64,000 nucleotides of DNA, taken from positions 1 to 64,000 of the forward strand of contig JAJECA010000048.1 of assembly GCA_022822265.1 (NCBI GenBank), in the 5' to 3' direction. Shown piece by piece: positions 24,412 to 32,782 of this stretch (positions within the stretch are counted from its first letter, which is position 1; each line of letters opens with the position of its first letter). Under the pieces are notes generated by a model. That model saw only the letters and a program-made list of their open reading frames with translations. It did no database searches and was not told the DNA's origin. This DNA is from Acidimicrobiia bacterium (GTDB lineage Bacteria > Actinomycetota > Acidimicrobiia > Acidimicrobiales > Bin134). The translations under genes and the position numbers were made by a program.

Positions 24412-25554
24412 GTGAGCAGCATCGAGCAATGGCACGCCGCCGCCGTGGAGCGGTCTGGGCTGGACGACTTCGGTAGCGACGATTATCTCGAAGGCCTGAC
24501 CGTGCTGGAAGAGTCGTTGGAGGCCGAGGCGGGCATGACCGACATCGGCCGTTTCGCCATCGGCGAGATAAACACCGGGGCCCTGATGGGGCGCCTCAAG
24601 GCCGTAGCCGGCCTGAAGGCCCGGCCCGAGGCAGCCAACACCAATGTAGAGCGGCCTCTGGTGATCATCGGCCTGCCCCGCACCGGTACCACCGCCTTGC
24701 ACCAGCTGATGGCGGCCAGCCCCCACTTCCAGGGATTGGAGCTGTGGCTGGCCGAGATGCCCCAGCCTCGCCCGCCCCGCGACCTATGGGAGCAGCACGA
24801 CGAGTACGTCAGTTGCAAGGCCAAGATGGACGCTATGGCGGAGATGAATCCGGATCAGTCCTCCATCCACTTCCAGTCGGCCGAACTGGTCGACGAGTGC
24901 TGGAACTTGTTTCGCCACTCGTTCGCCAGCGTGACGTTTGAGTGCCTATTTCGCATACCCACCTATTCCGCCTGGTGGGCAAACTGCGACATGGGTCCGG
25001 CCTACGCCCATCACCGACGCAGCATCGGGCTGATCGGCGTGGACGAGCCCGACACCTGCTGGCTTCTGAAAGACCCCAGCCACCTGTTCGCCCCCGAGGC
25101 GCTGTTTGCCACCTACCCCGATGCCAACGTGGTGATGACCCATCGCGATCCGCTGAAGGCGGTGGCCTCGGTGTGCAGCCTCACCGCGGTCAGCCGCCAA
25201 GGGTTCGAAGATGATCCCGACAACACCGCCCACGGTGCGGAGCAGACCGAATTGTGGGCGCGGGGCATTGAGCGGTTGCTGGCTGCCCGAGCCGGGCGCG
25301 AGGACCGGTTCTACGACCTGCACTTTGCCGATTTCCAGACCGACCCGCTGGGCAGCGTGGCCGCCATCTGCGACCGGTTCGGCTACCAGTTCGATGCTGC
25401 CGCCGAGCAGGCCGTAGTCCAGTGGGCCGCCGACCACCCCAAGGGCGAACACGGTGTCCACGACTACAGCCCCGAGCAGTACGGGCTACGGGCCGAGGTC
25501 GTCCACGAACGCTACGCCGACTACATCGAGGCCTGCGGGGTGACAGTGGAATGA
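24412..25554 (+). CDS. PAPS-dependent sulfotransferase family protein
   Basis: 380 aa. The 5'-phosphosulfate loop is GLPRTGTTALHQLM (residues about 85-98), and the 3'-phosphate-binding segment is MTHRDPLKAVASVCSL. Homologues transfer sulfate from PAPS to hydroxyls of lipids, sugars or sterol-like molecules; bacterial members of this large family are mostly uncharacterised. GTG start with AAGGAG 6 nt upstream. Its stop overlaps the DUF1214 start (ATGA), so the two are coupled. Confidence 0.9.
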   Translation: MSSIEQWHAAAVERSGLDDFGSDDYLEGLTVLEESLEAEAGMTDIGRFAIGEINTGALMGRLKAVAGLKARPEAANTNVERPLVIIGLPRTGTTALHQLMAASPHFQGLELWLAEMPQPRPPRDLWEQHDEYVSCKAKMDAMAEMNPDQSSIHFQSAELVDECWNLFRHSFASVTFECLFRIPTYSAWWANCDMGPAYAHHRRSIGLIGVDEPDTCWLLKDPSHLFAPEALFATYPDANVVMTHRDPLKAVASVCSLTAVSRQGFEDDPDNTAHGAEQTELWARGIERLLAARAGREDRFYDLHFADFQTDPLGSVAAICDRFGYQFDAAAEQAVVQWAADHPKGEHGVHDYSPEQYGLRAEVVHERYADYIEACGVTVE

Positions 25555-26606
25555 GCGAAATCGAACTGGCGAAGAGCTGGGAGGAGTTCTGCGACCTTCT
25601 GAGGGACGCAGGCCGCCAAGTGTTGGATGCCTCACCCGACGACGACTTCGACCGAGCCGAGGGATTGCGCTACGTCACTCGACTAGCCGCCAATTTTTTG
25701 AAGGCCAATTTGGAGGAGTCCGACCCGGCCCGGGCGATTCTCAACCAGTCGGGGGTCAAGATCGGCCTGGACAATCCCGATTACGCCTACGGAGGAGCCC
25801 GGTTGTCGCCCCGCTTCGACTACCGGCTACGGGGCCGAATCAACGACGCCCACTCCATACGGATGGGCGCGTTCAGCGGAGGCTTGGGTACCCCCGAAGG
25901 GTTGATCCGCGACAGCTACTTGACCACCGAAGAACTCGCTTTGGACGACGACGGCTGCTTCGAGGTGACCATCAGCACCGAACCCCAGTCGGGGCCGTGG
26001 CTGGCCATGAAGGAGGGCACCAACTCGCTGAACGTCCGCCAGACATTGCTGGACCGGCCAAATCAGACCCCCGCCGAGTTGACCTTGGAGCGGACCGATG
26101 CCGGTAGCCCGCCTGAGCCAATTGATCCCGAACGGCTGGCCGGGGCGCTGGGTCGGGCCGGATTCACCGTGGCCGCGGTGGTGGGCCAATTCTTGGGCTG
26201 GACGGACAGCTTCGCCGCCCATACCCATGAAGTCCGGCCCATCGACCCCCAACTTCTGGCCTTCGCCCAGGGCGATCCCGACACCTCGTACAACTACGGC
26301 TACTACGACTTGGGTCCCGACGAGGCCTGGATCATCGAGTTCGAGCCCCCTGAATGCGAGTACTGGAACATCCAGCTCGGCAACCACTGGTTGGAGTCAT
26401 TGGACTTCGAGTATTACCGGACCAGCTTGAACCACCACACCGCGGCGGTTGAAGACGACGGCACGGTGCGGGTGGTGGTGGCTCGGCGCGACCCCGGCCA
26501 TCCCAACTGGCTGGACACTGCGGGCCATGGCCGGGGAGGTCTGGCCCTGCGCTGGGTGGGTTCGGACGTGGAACCCGAGGTCCGCTGCCGGGTCGAAGAA
26601 ATCTAG
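25551..26606 (+). CDS. DUF1214-domain protein
   Basis: 351 aa. The C-terminal region (YNYGYYDLGPDEAWIIEFEP, then YWNIQLGNHWLESLDFEYY, ending HPNWLDTAGHGRGGLALRW) fits DUF1214, an all-beta domain of unknown function; this assignment is from pattern recall. No signal peptide or membrane segment is seen. The ATG at 25551 overlaps the sulfotransferase stop (ATGA); the frame is open further upstream but that part shadows the sulfotransferase. Coupling suggests that both act on the same lipid- or steroid-like molecule. It meets the SDR gene convergently over CTAG. Confidence 0.72.
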   Translation: MSEIELAKSWEEFCDLLRDAGRQVLDASPDDDFDRAEGLRYVTRLAANFLKANLEESDPARAILNQSGVKIGLDNPDYAYGGARLSPRFDYRLRGRINDAHSIRMGAFSGGLGTPEGLIRDSYLTTEELALDDDGCFEVTISTEPQSGPWLAMKEGTNSLNVRQTLLDRPNQTPAELTLERTDAGSPPEPIDPERLAGALGRAGFTVAAVVGQFLGWTDSFAAHTHEVRPIDPQLLAFAQGDPDTSYNYGYYDLGPDEAWIIEFEPPECEYWNIQLGNHWLESLDFEYYRTSLNHHTAAVEDDGTVRVVVARRDPGHPNWLDTAGHGRGGLALRWVGSDVEPEVRCRVEEI

Positions 26607-27538
26607 ATTTCGTGGCTGGGTCGACCGGGGCCTTCGGTGGGGTTGCCGCTCATGTCGGCGTTCAACTCAGCCTTGGCCATCAGGTCGGCCACCACCGGGT
26701 GCAGGGTGGTGGGGTCTTGGGATTCGAGGGGCACATTGGGGCCGAGAGCCCAGCCCTCTGCTATACCCAGTCGGCCATTGCCCACTACCCAGACCCGGCC
26801 GGTCACGTTGTCTGCTTCGGGGCTGCACAGCCAGGTGACGATGGGGGCGATCCATGTGGGGGACATTGTCTCCTGGATTTCTTCGGAGATGTCGCCGCCG
26901 CCCATCAGCGGAGCAGTCAGCCGGGTCAGTGCGCTGGGGGCGATGCAGTTCACCGTGATTCCGTAGCGAACCAGCTCCATGGCCGAGATGACCGTAAAGG
27001 CGGCAATGCCCGCCTTGGCCGCGCCGTAGTTGGTCTGGCCCACGTTGCCGAAGATGCCCGAGGGCGACGCCGTGTTGATGATTCGGGCTTGGAAGCTCTG
27101 CCCGGCCTTGGTCTGTTCCCGCCACCAGGCCGCGGCGTGGTGGACCGGGGCGAAGGTGCCCTTGAGATGGACCTGCACAACTGCATCCCAGTCGGTCTCG
27201 CTCATGGAGAAGACCATGCGATCGCGCAAGATGCCGGCGTTGTTGATGAGGATGTCAAGCGTTCCAAACGTGTCGATGGCCTGGTGGATCATGTCCCGGG
27301 CGGCGTCGAAGTCGCTCACGTCGGCGCCGTTCACCACTGCCTCGCCGCCCATGGCCCGAATCTCCTCGACCACTTCGCCAGCGGGCCCGGCGTCGCCGCC
27401 GCGGCCATCGGGGTCGGCGCCCAAGTCGTTCACCACTACCTTGGCGCCGTGGTTGGCCAGCATCAGGGCATACTCCCGCCCGATGCCCCGTCCGGCGCCG
27501 GTGATGACCGCAACCCGTCCTTCACAAAGCCTGCTCAT
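26603..27538 (-). CDS. SDR oxidoreductase (FabG/multifunctional-enzyme type)
   Basis: 311 aa classical SDR: cofactor loop TGAGRGIGREYA, NDLGAD at the end of strand 2, LINNAGILRD, catalytic Ser in NTASPSG and Tyr/Lys in YGAAK. The sequence pattern VVVNDLGAD...GDAGPAGEVVEEI resembles the dehydrogenase part of peroxisomal multifunctional enzyme 2, suggesting (3R)-hydroxyacyl-CoA oxidation. The C-terminal 60 residues extend beyond the usual SDR length. GAGGGG lies 10 nt before the ATG. Confidence 0.9.
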   Translation of the reverse strand: MSRLCEGRVAVITGAGRGIGREYALMLANHGAKVVVNDLGADPDGRGGDAGPAGEVVEEIRAMGGEAVVNGADVSDFDAARDMIHQAIDTFGTLDILINNAGILRDRMVFSMSETDWDAVVQVHLKGTFAPVHHAAAWWREQTKAGQSFQARIINTASPSGIFGNVGQTNYGAAKAGIAAFTVISAMELVRYGITVNCIAPSALTRLTAPLMGGGDISEEIQETMSPTWIAPIVTWLCSPEADNVTGRVWVVGNGRLGIAEGWALGPNVPLESQDPTTLHPVVADLMAKAELNADMSGNPTEGPGRPSHEI

Positions 27539-27598
27539 GGTGTCGAACCCCTCGTGCTCTTGAGCCCCTCGTCCATTCGAAAGAGCTTCGCCGACGAA

Positions 27599-28471
27599 CT
27601 ATAGAAGGGCATCAGCCAGGGTTCGCCATTGGGCCAGGGGCAGCTCGCCACGGGGGGTGAGCACCTGCACGGCCACGTGGTCGGCACCGGCGTCGTGGTG
27701 GGCCTGGATGCGGGCCTTGATGATGTCGAGGTCGCCCCAGGCCACGATGGCGTCCACCAGCCGGTCGGATTGCTCGGCCACGTCTTCTTCGGTGAAACCC
27801 AGCCGGAAGAGGTTGTTCACGTAGTTGGGAAGTCCCAGGTACAGGGCCATGTTCTCCCGGGCCAGCGCCCGAGCCGCATCCGCATCGGTCTCCAAGCACA
27901 CCTTCTGCTCGGGGGCCAGCAGGGCGTCGGGGCCCATGATCTCGCGGGCCAGGGCGGTGTGCTCGGGGGGCACGAAGTAGGGGTGGGCACCAGCGGTTCG
28001 CTCCGCGGCCAGGGCCAACATCTTGGGGCCCAGCGCAGCCAGCACCGTTGGCGGCGCCTCCTCCGGTCCGGCGGCCATATACATAGCCCCCTCCATCTCG
28101 TTGAGGTAATCCACCATGAAGGAGTAGGGCTTGGAGTAGTCCAGCTTGCGGATGCCCTCGATGAACGGTCCGTGGCTCACGCCGATGCCCAGCAGGAACC
28201 GGTTGTCAAAGGCCTCGGACACCGTCTTCTGGGCCGCCGCGGTGGTCATGGGATGACGGGCGTGGATCTGCACGATACCGGTGGCGATCTTCAGCGAGGT
28301 GGTAGCCCCCAGCATGACCGACGCCGACACGAAGGGATCTCGGCCTACCGCCTCGGGGATCCACACCGTGGGCCAGCCAATCTCCTCGAGTTCGGCGACC
28401 ACCTCTCGTACCCGACCCGAGGGCTGCTGGTCGAGCACGCCCTGCCACAATCCGATTCTTCCGATGTCCAT
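27599..28471 (-). CDS. LLM-class F420-dependent oxidoreductase (MSMEG_4141-like)
   Basis: 290 aa luciferase-like barrel: GRIGLWQG, WPTVWIPEAVGRDPFV, ATGIVQIHARHPMTTAAAQKTVSE and FLLGIGVSHGPFIEG. These match the F420-linked subfamily named for MSMEG_4141. The start is set at the ATG at 28471, which has GGAG 6 nt upstream; an in-frame ATG at 28498 would add nine residues. It lies 60 bp beyond the SDR start on the same strand and is transcribed away from the crotonase gene. Confidence 0.9.
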   Translation of the reverse strand: MDIGRIGLWQGVLDQQPSGRVREVVAELEEIGWPTVWIPEAVGRDPFVSASVMLGATTSLKIATGIVQIHARHPMTTAAAQKTVSEAFDNRFLLGIGVSHGPFIEGIRKLDYSKPYSFMVDYLNEMEGAMYMAAGPEEAPPTVLAALGPKMLALAAERTAGAHPYFVPPEHTALAREIMGPDALLAPEQKVCLETDADAARALARENMALYLGLPNYVNNLFRLGFTEEDVAEQSDRLVDAIVAWGDLDIIKARIQAHHDAGADHVAVQVLTPRGELPLAQWRTLADALL

Positions 28472-28556
28472 TTTGAACTCCGCCTCCCAGAGCGTCATAC
28501 AAGTGTCTTGGGTGGGATGGTAACGCTGGCCTGTTAGGCGGTCGCATCGGCGAGAC

Positions 28557-28562
28557 TACGCT
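28557..28562 (+). promoter_or_regulatory. Leaderless-type -10 hexamer for the crotonase-CaiB operon
   Basis: TACGCT is 7 nt before the GTG at 28570, and no Shine-Dalgarno is present. Confidence 0.55.
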
Positions 28563-28569
28563 TCGAGCC

Positions 28570-29358
28570 GTGTCAAGTTACGAGACCTTGCTGTATGAGG
28601 AGTCCGACGGTGTGGCGGTGCTCACATTGAACCGCCCGGAGCGGCTCAACGCCATGGACAACACGGCGTGTGATGAGCTTCGGGCCGCGTGGGCCCATCT
28701 TCGCTACAACGACGACGTGCGATGCGTGATCCTTACCGCGGCGGGGGAGCGGGCGTTCAGCACCGGGGTAGACATCACTGGCTCGTGGAAGCAGCCCGCC
28801 TCGCCGTTCATGGTCGACGACCCGATCTCCACCGTCGGCCCCAAGTCCAATGACTATTGGCGCCCGGTGATCGCCGCGGTCAACGGCATGGCCGCGGGCG
28901 GCGCGTTCTACCTGCTTGGCGAGGTGGAGTTCATCATCGCCTCCGACAACGCCACTTTCTTCGACCCCCATGTGAGCCACGGCATGCCCGCGGTGAACGA
29001 GCCCATGTTCATGCTCCAGCGCATGCCGCTAGGCGAGGTAATGCGGATGTCGCTGCTCGGGCGTCACGAGCGCATGTCGGCCCAGCGAGCCTTCCAGGTC
29101 GGGCTGGTGCAAGAGGTGGTGCCGCTGGACGACTTGTTGGACACGGCTCGCTGGTGCGCCGAGGCCATAGCGTCGGCCCCCGAACGGCTGGCCGTTGAGG
29201 CCACCATGAAGGGGCTTTGGACGGCGCAGTACACCACGCTGGCCAACGCCATGAACAGCGGGGTGGCGTTCTTGAGTCTGGCCGGGGCTGAGGAGGAGAT
29301 CACCGAGAAGGCCCGGGGCATCAAAGAGCAAACTCGCATCGAGCCGCGCATCCGATGA
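28570..29358 (+). CDS. Enoyl-CoA hydratase/isomerase (crotonase) family protein
   Basis: 262 aa. Crotonase fold: VLTLNRPERLNAMD, oxyanion-hole segment GERAFSTGVDITGS and AAVNGMAAGGAFYLLG. The second catalytic region reads VSHGMPAVNEPMFML and lacks the clear Glu of classical hydratases, so hydratase, isomerase, thioesterase or decarboxylase activity is open. GTG start with a leaderless-type promoter. The stop overlaps the CaiB start (ATGA), so it is co-translated with the CoA transferase, implying a shared acyl-CoA pathway. Confidence 0.88.
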   Translation: MSSYETLLYEESDGVAVLTLNRPERLNAMDNTACDELRAAWAHLRYNDDVRCVILTAAGERAFSTGVDITGSWKQPASPFMVDDPISTVGPKSNDYWRPVIAAVNGMAAGGAFYLLGEVEFIIASDNATFFDPHVSHGMPAVNEPMFMLQRMPLGEVMRMSLLGRHERMSAQRAFQVGLVQEVVPLDDLLDTARWCAEAIASAPERLAVEATMKGLWTAQYTTLANAMNSGVAFLSLAGAEEEITEKARGIKEQTRIEPRIR

Positions 29359-31652
29359 CCTCAAGCCCAGGCATGGCCCCTGGCGCGCTGAGCGGGCTGC
29401 GAGTGGTGGACCACACCGATATGCGCGGCGCGCTTTGCGGTCGGATCCTGGGCGATCTGGGGGCCGAGGTGATCCGGGTGCCGCCGGTTTCCGATCCCGA
29501 CGACTTGGCCCACGCCCATCGCAACGCCAACAAGGCGGCGGGCAACCCCGCCAAGTTAGAGGCGCTGATGGCGCACGCTGATCTGCTCATCGACAACACC
29601 GGCTTGGACCTCGATGACCTGACCGAGCGCCACGCTCAGCTTGTGTTAGTGGCCCTGACCGACATGGGATTAACCGGCCCTCGCTCAGACTGGAAGCTGG
29701 AGCCGCTGCCGGCGTTCGCCTCGTCGGGCGGGCACTTCTTGTCGGGGTTTCGGGACAAGTCGCCGTGCTGGCATCCCGGCTACCTGGCCCACGACTGCGC
29801 CTCGGTGTTCGGTGCCATCGGCGGGCTGGCCGCGGTCATGGACCGCCGCCGCCACGGCCGGGGCCAGGTGGTGGAGATCAGCGTGCAGGAGGCCTCCCTG
29901 TCCGGACTCAACCCGTGGTCGGTGCTCATCCCCGACTATGTGAGGCACTTTCCTGAGCTGCCCGATGAGGGTCGCCGCAATGCTGACGGGAACTATTGGA
30001 TCTTCCCGGCCCGAGACGGCTGGGTGCGCACCGTTATTGGCACGCCTTATCAGTGGACCGGCTTCGTGGAAGTGCTGGGCAACCCCGACGCTCTGATTGG
30101 CCCGGAGTGGGCCGACGGCGTTTTCCGGGGCAGGAACCGGGACGTGATCCACGTGGTGGCCGACGAGATCACATCGCAGCGGGACCGATCCGTGCTCTTC
30201 GAGCAGGGACTGGCCGCAGGCACCACCATCGGGGTGATCCAGTCGCCCAGCGAGTTCGCCAGTCATCCCCAGGTGGTAGGCCGGGGATTCTTCCGCAACG
30301 ATGTGGAGGGCTCCGAGGGCCTGCCGATGCCCGATGCTCCCTGGAAGTTGTCGGGGACACCGGCGGGAGTGCGGAGGCGGGCACCGCAATCAGGCGATAA
30401 GGTCGTCCGGTTCCGCGATCGCCCCGCTGAAAACCCCTGGTCAGCCGGGCCTTCTGATGGCTCCGACAACGGCCAGTTGCTCGCCGGAGTGCGGGTGGTG
30501 GAGTTCGGCATGGCTGCGGTTGTGCCCGAGGCCACCTGGATGCTGTCGGACTTGGGCGCCGACGTCATCAAGATCGAATCTGTCGCCCATCCCGACTCGC
30601 TGCGCTTCGCGGGCCGGGGCGACCTCAACAAGGCCTTCCCATTTAACGCCGAGAGCCGGGGACGGCGGTCGGTGGCCCTCGATCTGACCACCGAGAAGGG
30701 CCGCGAACTGGCCCTCGAGCTGTTCATGGCGGCCGATGTGGTAGCGGAGAACCTGCGGGGCGGGTCGCTGGACAAACTTGGCCTGGGGTGGGACGACATG
30801 TCGGCCAGACGGCCCGACCTGGTGTATGTGTGCTCGCAGGGCTACGGCCGGGGCGGGCCTATGGGCAAGATGCCGGCCTACGGGCCGCTCAACGCCAGTT
30901 TCGCCGGCGCCCACTGGCTGTGGAACCACGCTGATGTGCCGTTCCCGTGCGGAACAACGCTGAATCATCCCGACCACATCGCGGGCAAGCTTCTGGCGGT
31001 GGCGGTGCTGGCCGCCCTCGACCACAAGCAGCGCACGGGCCAGGGTCAGCTCATCGACATGGCCCAAACCGAGGCCGCCGCCTATCTCATCGGCGAGGTG
31101 TACATGGGAGCGGAGGCTGCTGGGGCCGACCCCGAGCCCTGTGGGAACCGCTCCGACACGGTCGCCCCTCACGACGTGTACCAGGCTGGTGGAGACGACG
31201 AATGGGTGGCGCTGGCCTGCCCCGACGACCAGTCGTGGCAGCGCTGCTGCGAGGTGATCGGCGTGGAGAACCGCTGGCCTTCCAGCGCCGACCGGCTGGC
31301 CGACTTCGAGGCGGTGGACGCCGCAGTGGCGGCCTGGATGGCCAAGGGGCTGGCTGCGGACCGGGCCGAGCGCTTGCAGGCTGCCGGAGTATCGGCCATG
31401 CCGGTGATGGGACCCTACGACCACCTGGGCGACGAGCACTTGGCCGCCCGGGGCGCCCTCGACGTGCTGGAGCACCCGGTGGTGGGCAAGGAGACCCATG
31501 TGGGAAACCCGATCCGCTTCAGCCTCACCACTACCCGCACCGCCGGTCCGTCCCCGCTGCTTGGCGTCGACACCGTCGAAGTGCTGGAGGAGGTCCTGGG
31601 CATTCCCCCCGACGAGGCAGAAGCGCTGGTCGAAGCGGGCATATGCCGCTGA
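29355..31652 (+). CDS. Tandem-fused CaiB/BaiF (family III) CoA transferase
   Basis: 765 aa, about twice the usual length. Repeat 1 (about 11-345) starts LSGLRVVDHTDMRGALCGRILGDLG and repeat 2 (about 377-762) starts LAGVRVVEFGMAAVVPEATWMLSDLGADVIKIE. Family III transferases move CoA between acids through an Asp-anchored thioester. At the aligned position repeat 1 has QEAS (GQVVEISVQEAS) and repeat 2 has QTEA (GQLIDMAQTEAA), so both have Glu, as some family members do. Repeat 1 lacks the well-formed VIKIE motif and may be mainly structural. Family III enzymes work as interlocked dimers, so the fusion could be a single-chain dimer. The epimerase-like gene follows after 28 bp. Confidence 0.9.
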   Translation: MTSSPGMAPGALSGLRVVDHTDMRGALCGRILGDLGAEVIRVPPVSDPDDLAHAHRNANKAAGNPAKLEALMAHADLLIDNTGLDLDDLTERHAQLVLVALTDMGLTGPRSDWKLEPLPAFASSGGHFLSGFRDKSPCWHPGYLAHDCASVFGAIGGLAAVMDRRRHGRGQVVEISVQEASLSGLNPWSVLIPDYVRHFPELPDEGRRNADGNYWIFPARDGWVRTVIGTPYQWTGFVEVLGNPDALIGPEWADGVFRGRNRDVIHVVADEITSQRDRSVLFEQGLAAGTTIGVIQSPSEFASHPQVVGRGFFRNDVEGSEGLPMPDAPWKLSGTPAGVRRRAPQSGDKVVRFRDRPAENPWSAGPSDGSDNGQLLAGVRVVEFGMAAVVPEATWMLSDLGADVIKIESVAHPDSLRFAGRGDLNKAFPFNAESRGRRSVALDLTTEKGRELALELFMAADVVAENLRGGSLDKLGLGWDDMSARRPDLVYVCSQGYGRGGPMGKMPAYGPLNASFAGAHWLWNHADVPFPCGTTLNHPDHIAGKLLAVAVLAALDHKQRTGQGQLIDMAQTEAAAYLIGEVYMGAEAAGADPEPCGNRSDTVAPHDVYQAGGDDEWVALACPDDQSWQRCCEVIGVENRWPSSADRLADFEAVDAAVAAWMAKGLAADRAERLQAAGVSAMPVMGPYDHLGDEHLAARGALDVLEHPVVGKETHVGNPIRFSLTTTRTAGPSPLLGVDTVEVLEEVLGIPPDEAEALVEAGICR

Positions 31653-31680
31653 AGCAGGTCCGTCAGGCAAAGGAGCAGTA

Positions 31681-32781
31681 ATGAGGGTCTTGGTCATGGG
31701 CGGGAGCCAGTTCAACGGCTTTGCCCTGGTGAACGAGCTGGTGAAGTGCGGCCATGAGGTGACCGTGCTGAACCGGGGGCGCACCCAAGTGGACTTTCCC
31801 CGATCGGTGCGCCGTTTGGTGGCCGACCGCACCGACCACGATCAGGTGCGGGCGGTGCTCAGCGGTGAGAGCTTCGACGCGGTGCAGGACATGAGCGCCT
31901 ATCACCCCGACGATGTGGAGCTGATGATCGATGTGTTCGAGGGGCGCGTCGGCCACTACATCTTCGCCTCCTCCACGGTCATCTACGCCCCCACCGACAT
32001 CCTGCCCATCACCGAAGACCACCCCGTCGACCGCGGTCCCAACCAGAACGAGTACGGGCTGCACAAGCTGCTGTGCGAGGACATCCTGGTCGGTGCCTGG
32101 CGCAGCCGGGGGTTCCCGGCCACCATCGTTCCGTTCTCGATGGTGTTCGGCCCCCGCAACATCCTGGCCGACCGGGAGCAGCGGATGATCCTGCGGCTGC
32201 TGCGGGGCCGTCCGGTGCTGATCCCCGGCGACGGCACCGCCCTGGGCCAGGTAGGCCATGTGGACGATCAGGCCCGGGCGCTGAGGATGATGATGCTTCA
32301 GCCGCAGACTTTCGGGAAGCGCTACAACCTCACCGGCGGCACCTTTCAATCAGACCTGGGCTATGTGGACACGTTTGTCGAGGTACTGGGAGTGGAAGCG
32401 CACAAGGTTTTCATCCCCGCCCCAGTGATGGACGACCTGTGGGACGGCGCTTTGGTATTCGAGGAGGGGCGGGCTTCCCCGGTGAACATCGACATCCGCA
32501 GTTCCGACACCGCGAGAGCCAATGCCGACAACATGCGGCGGAGGTTCAAGCTGGCCCAGCTTGTGCAGCGCCTGGCCCCCAACCTGCACCGCTGGAACCG
32601 AAGCGTGGTGTTCTCCGTCGACCGTCTGCGAGCCGACATCGGCTGGGAGCCCGAGTACACCCTGGCCGGCATGGTCGACCACGTGCACCGCTGGATGGTC
32701 GCCGAGGGCCTCGACCAAAGCCTCGATCTGGACTTCACCTTCGAAGACCAAATCGCAGCCCACATACGGGGCGTGGTCTGA
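31681..32781 (+). CDS. NAD(P)-dependent epimerase/dehydratase-like extended SDR
   Basis: 366 aa. Atypical extended SDR: N-terminal GGSQFNGFALVNEL in place of GxxGxxG, ASSTVIYAP, catalytic Tyr/Lys in EYGLHK and VPFSMVFGPRN. It resembles the plastid RNA-binding/UDP-sugar epimerase-like branch. Substrate unknown. The ATG at 31681 has AAGGAG 6 nt upstream, and the in-frame extension before it is a shadow of the CaiB gene. It is the last gene of the crotonase-CaiB-epimerase operon and ends 1 bp short of the convergent protease gene. Confidence 0.87.
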   Translation: MRVLVMGGSQFNGFALVNELVKCGHEVTVLNRGRTQVDFPRSVRRLVADRTDHDQVRAVLSGESFDAVQDMSAYHPDDVELMIDVFEGRVGHYIFASSTVIYAPTDILPITEDHPVDRGPNQNEYGLHKLLCEDILVGAWRSRGFPATIVPFSMVFGPRNILADREQRMILRLLRGRPVLIPGDGTALGQVGHVDDQARALRMMMLQPQTFGKRYNLTGGTFQSDLGYVDTFVEVLGVEAHKVFIPAPVMDDLWDGALVFEEGRASPVNIDIRSSDTARANADNMRRRFKLAQLVQRLAPNLHRWNRSVVFSVDRLRADIGWEPEYTLAGMVDHVHRWMVAEGLDQSLDLDFTFEDQIAAHIRGVV

Positions 32782-32782
32782 C

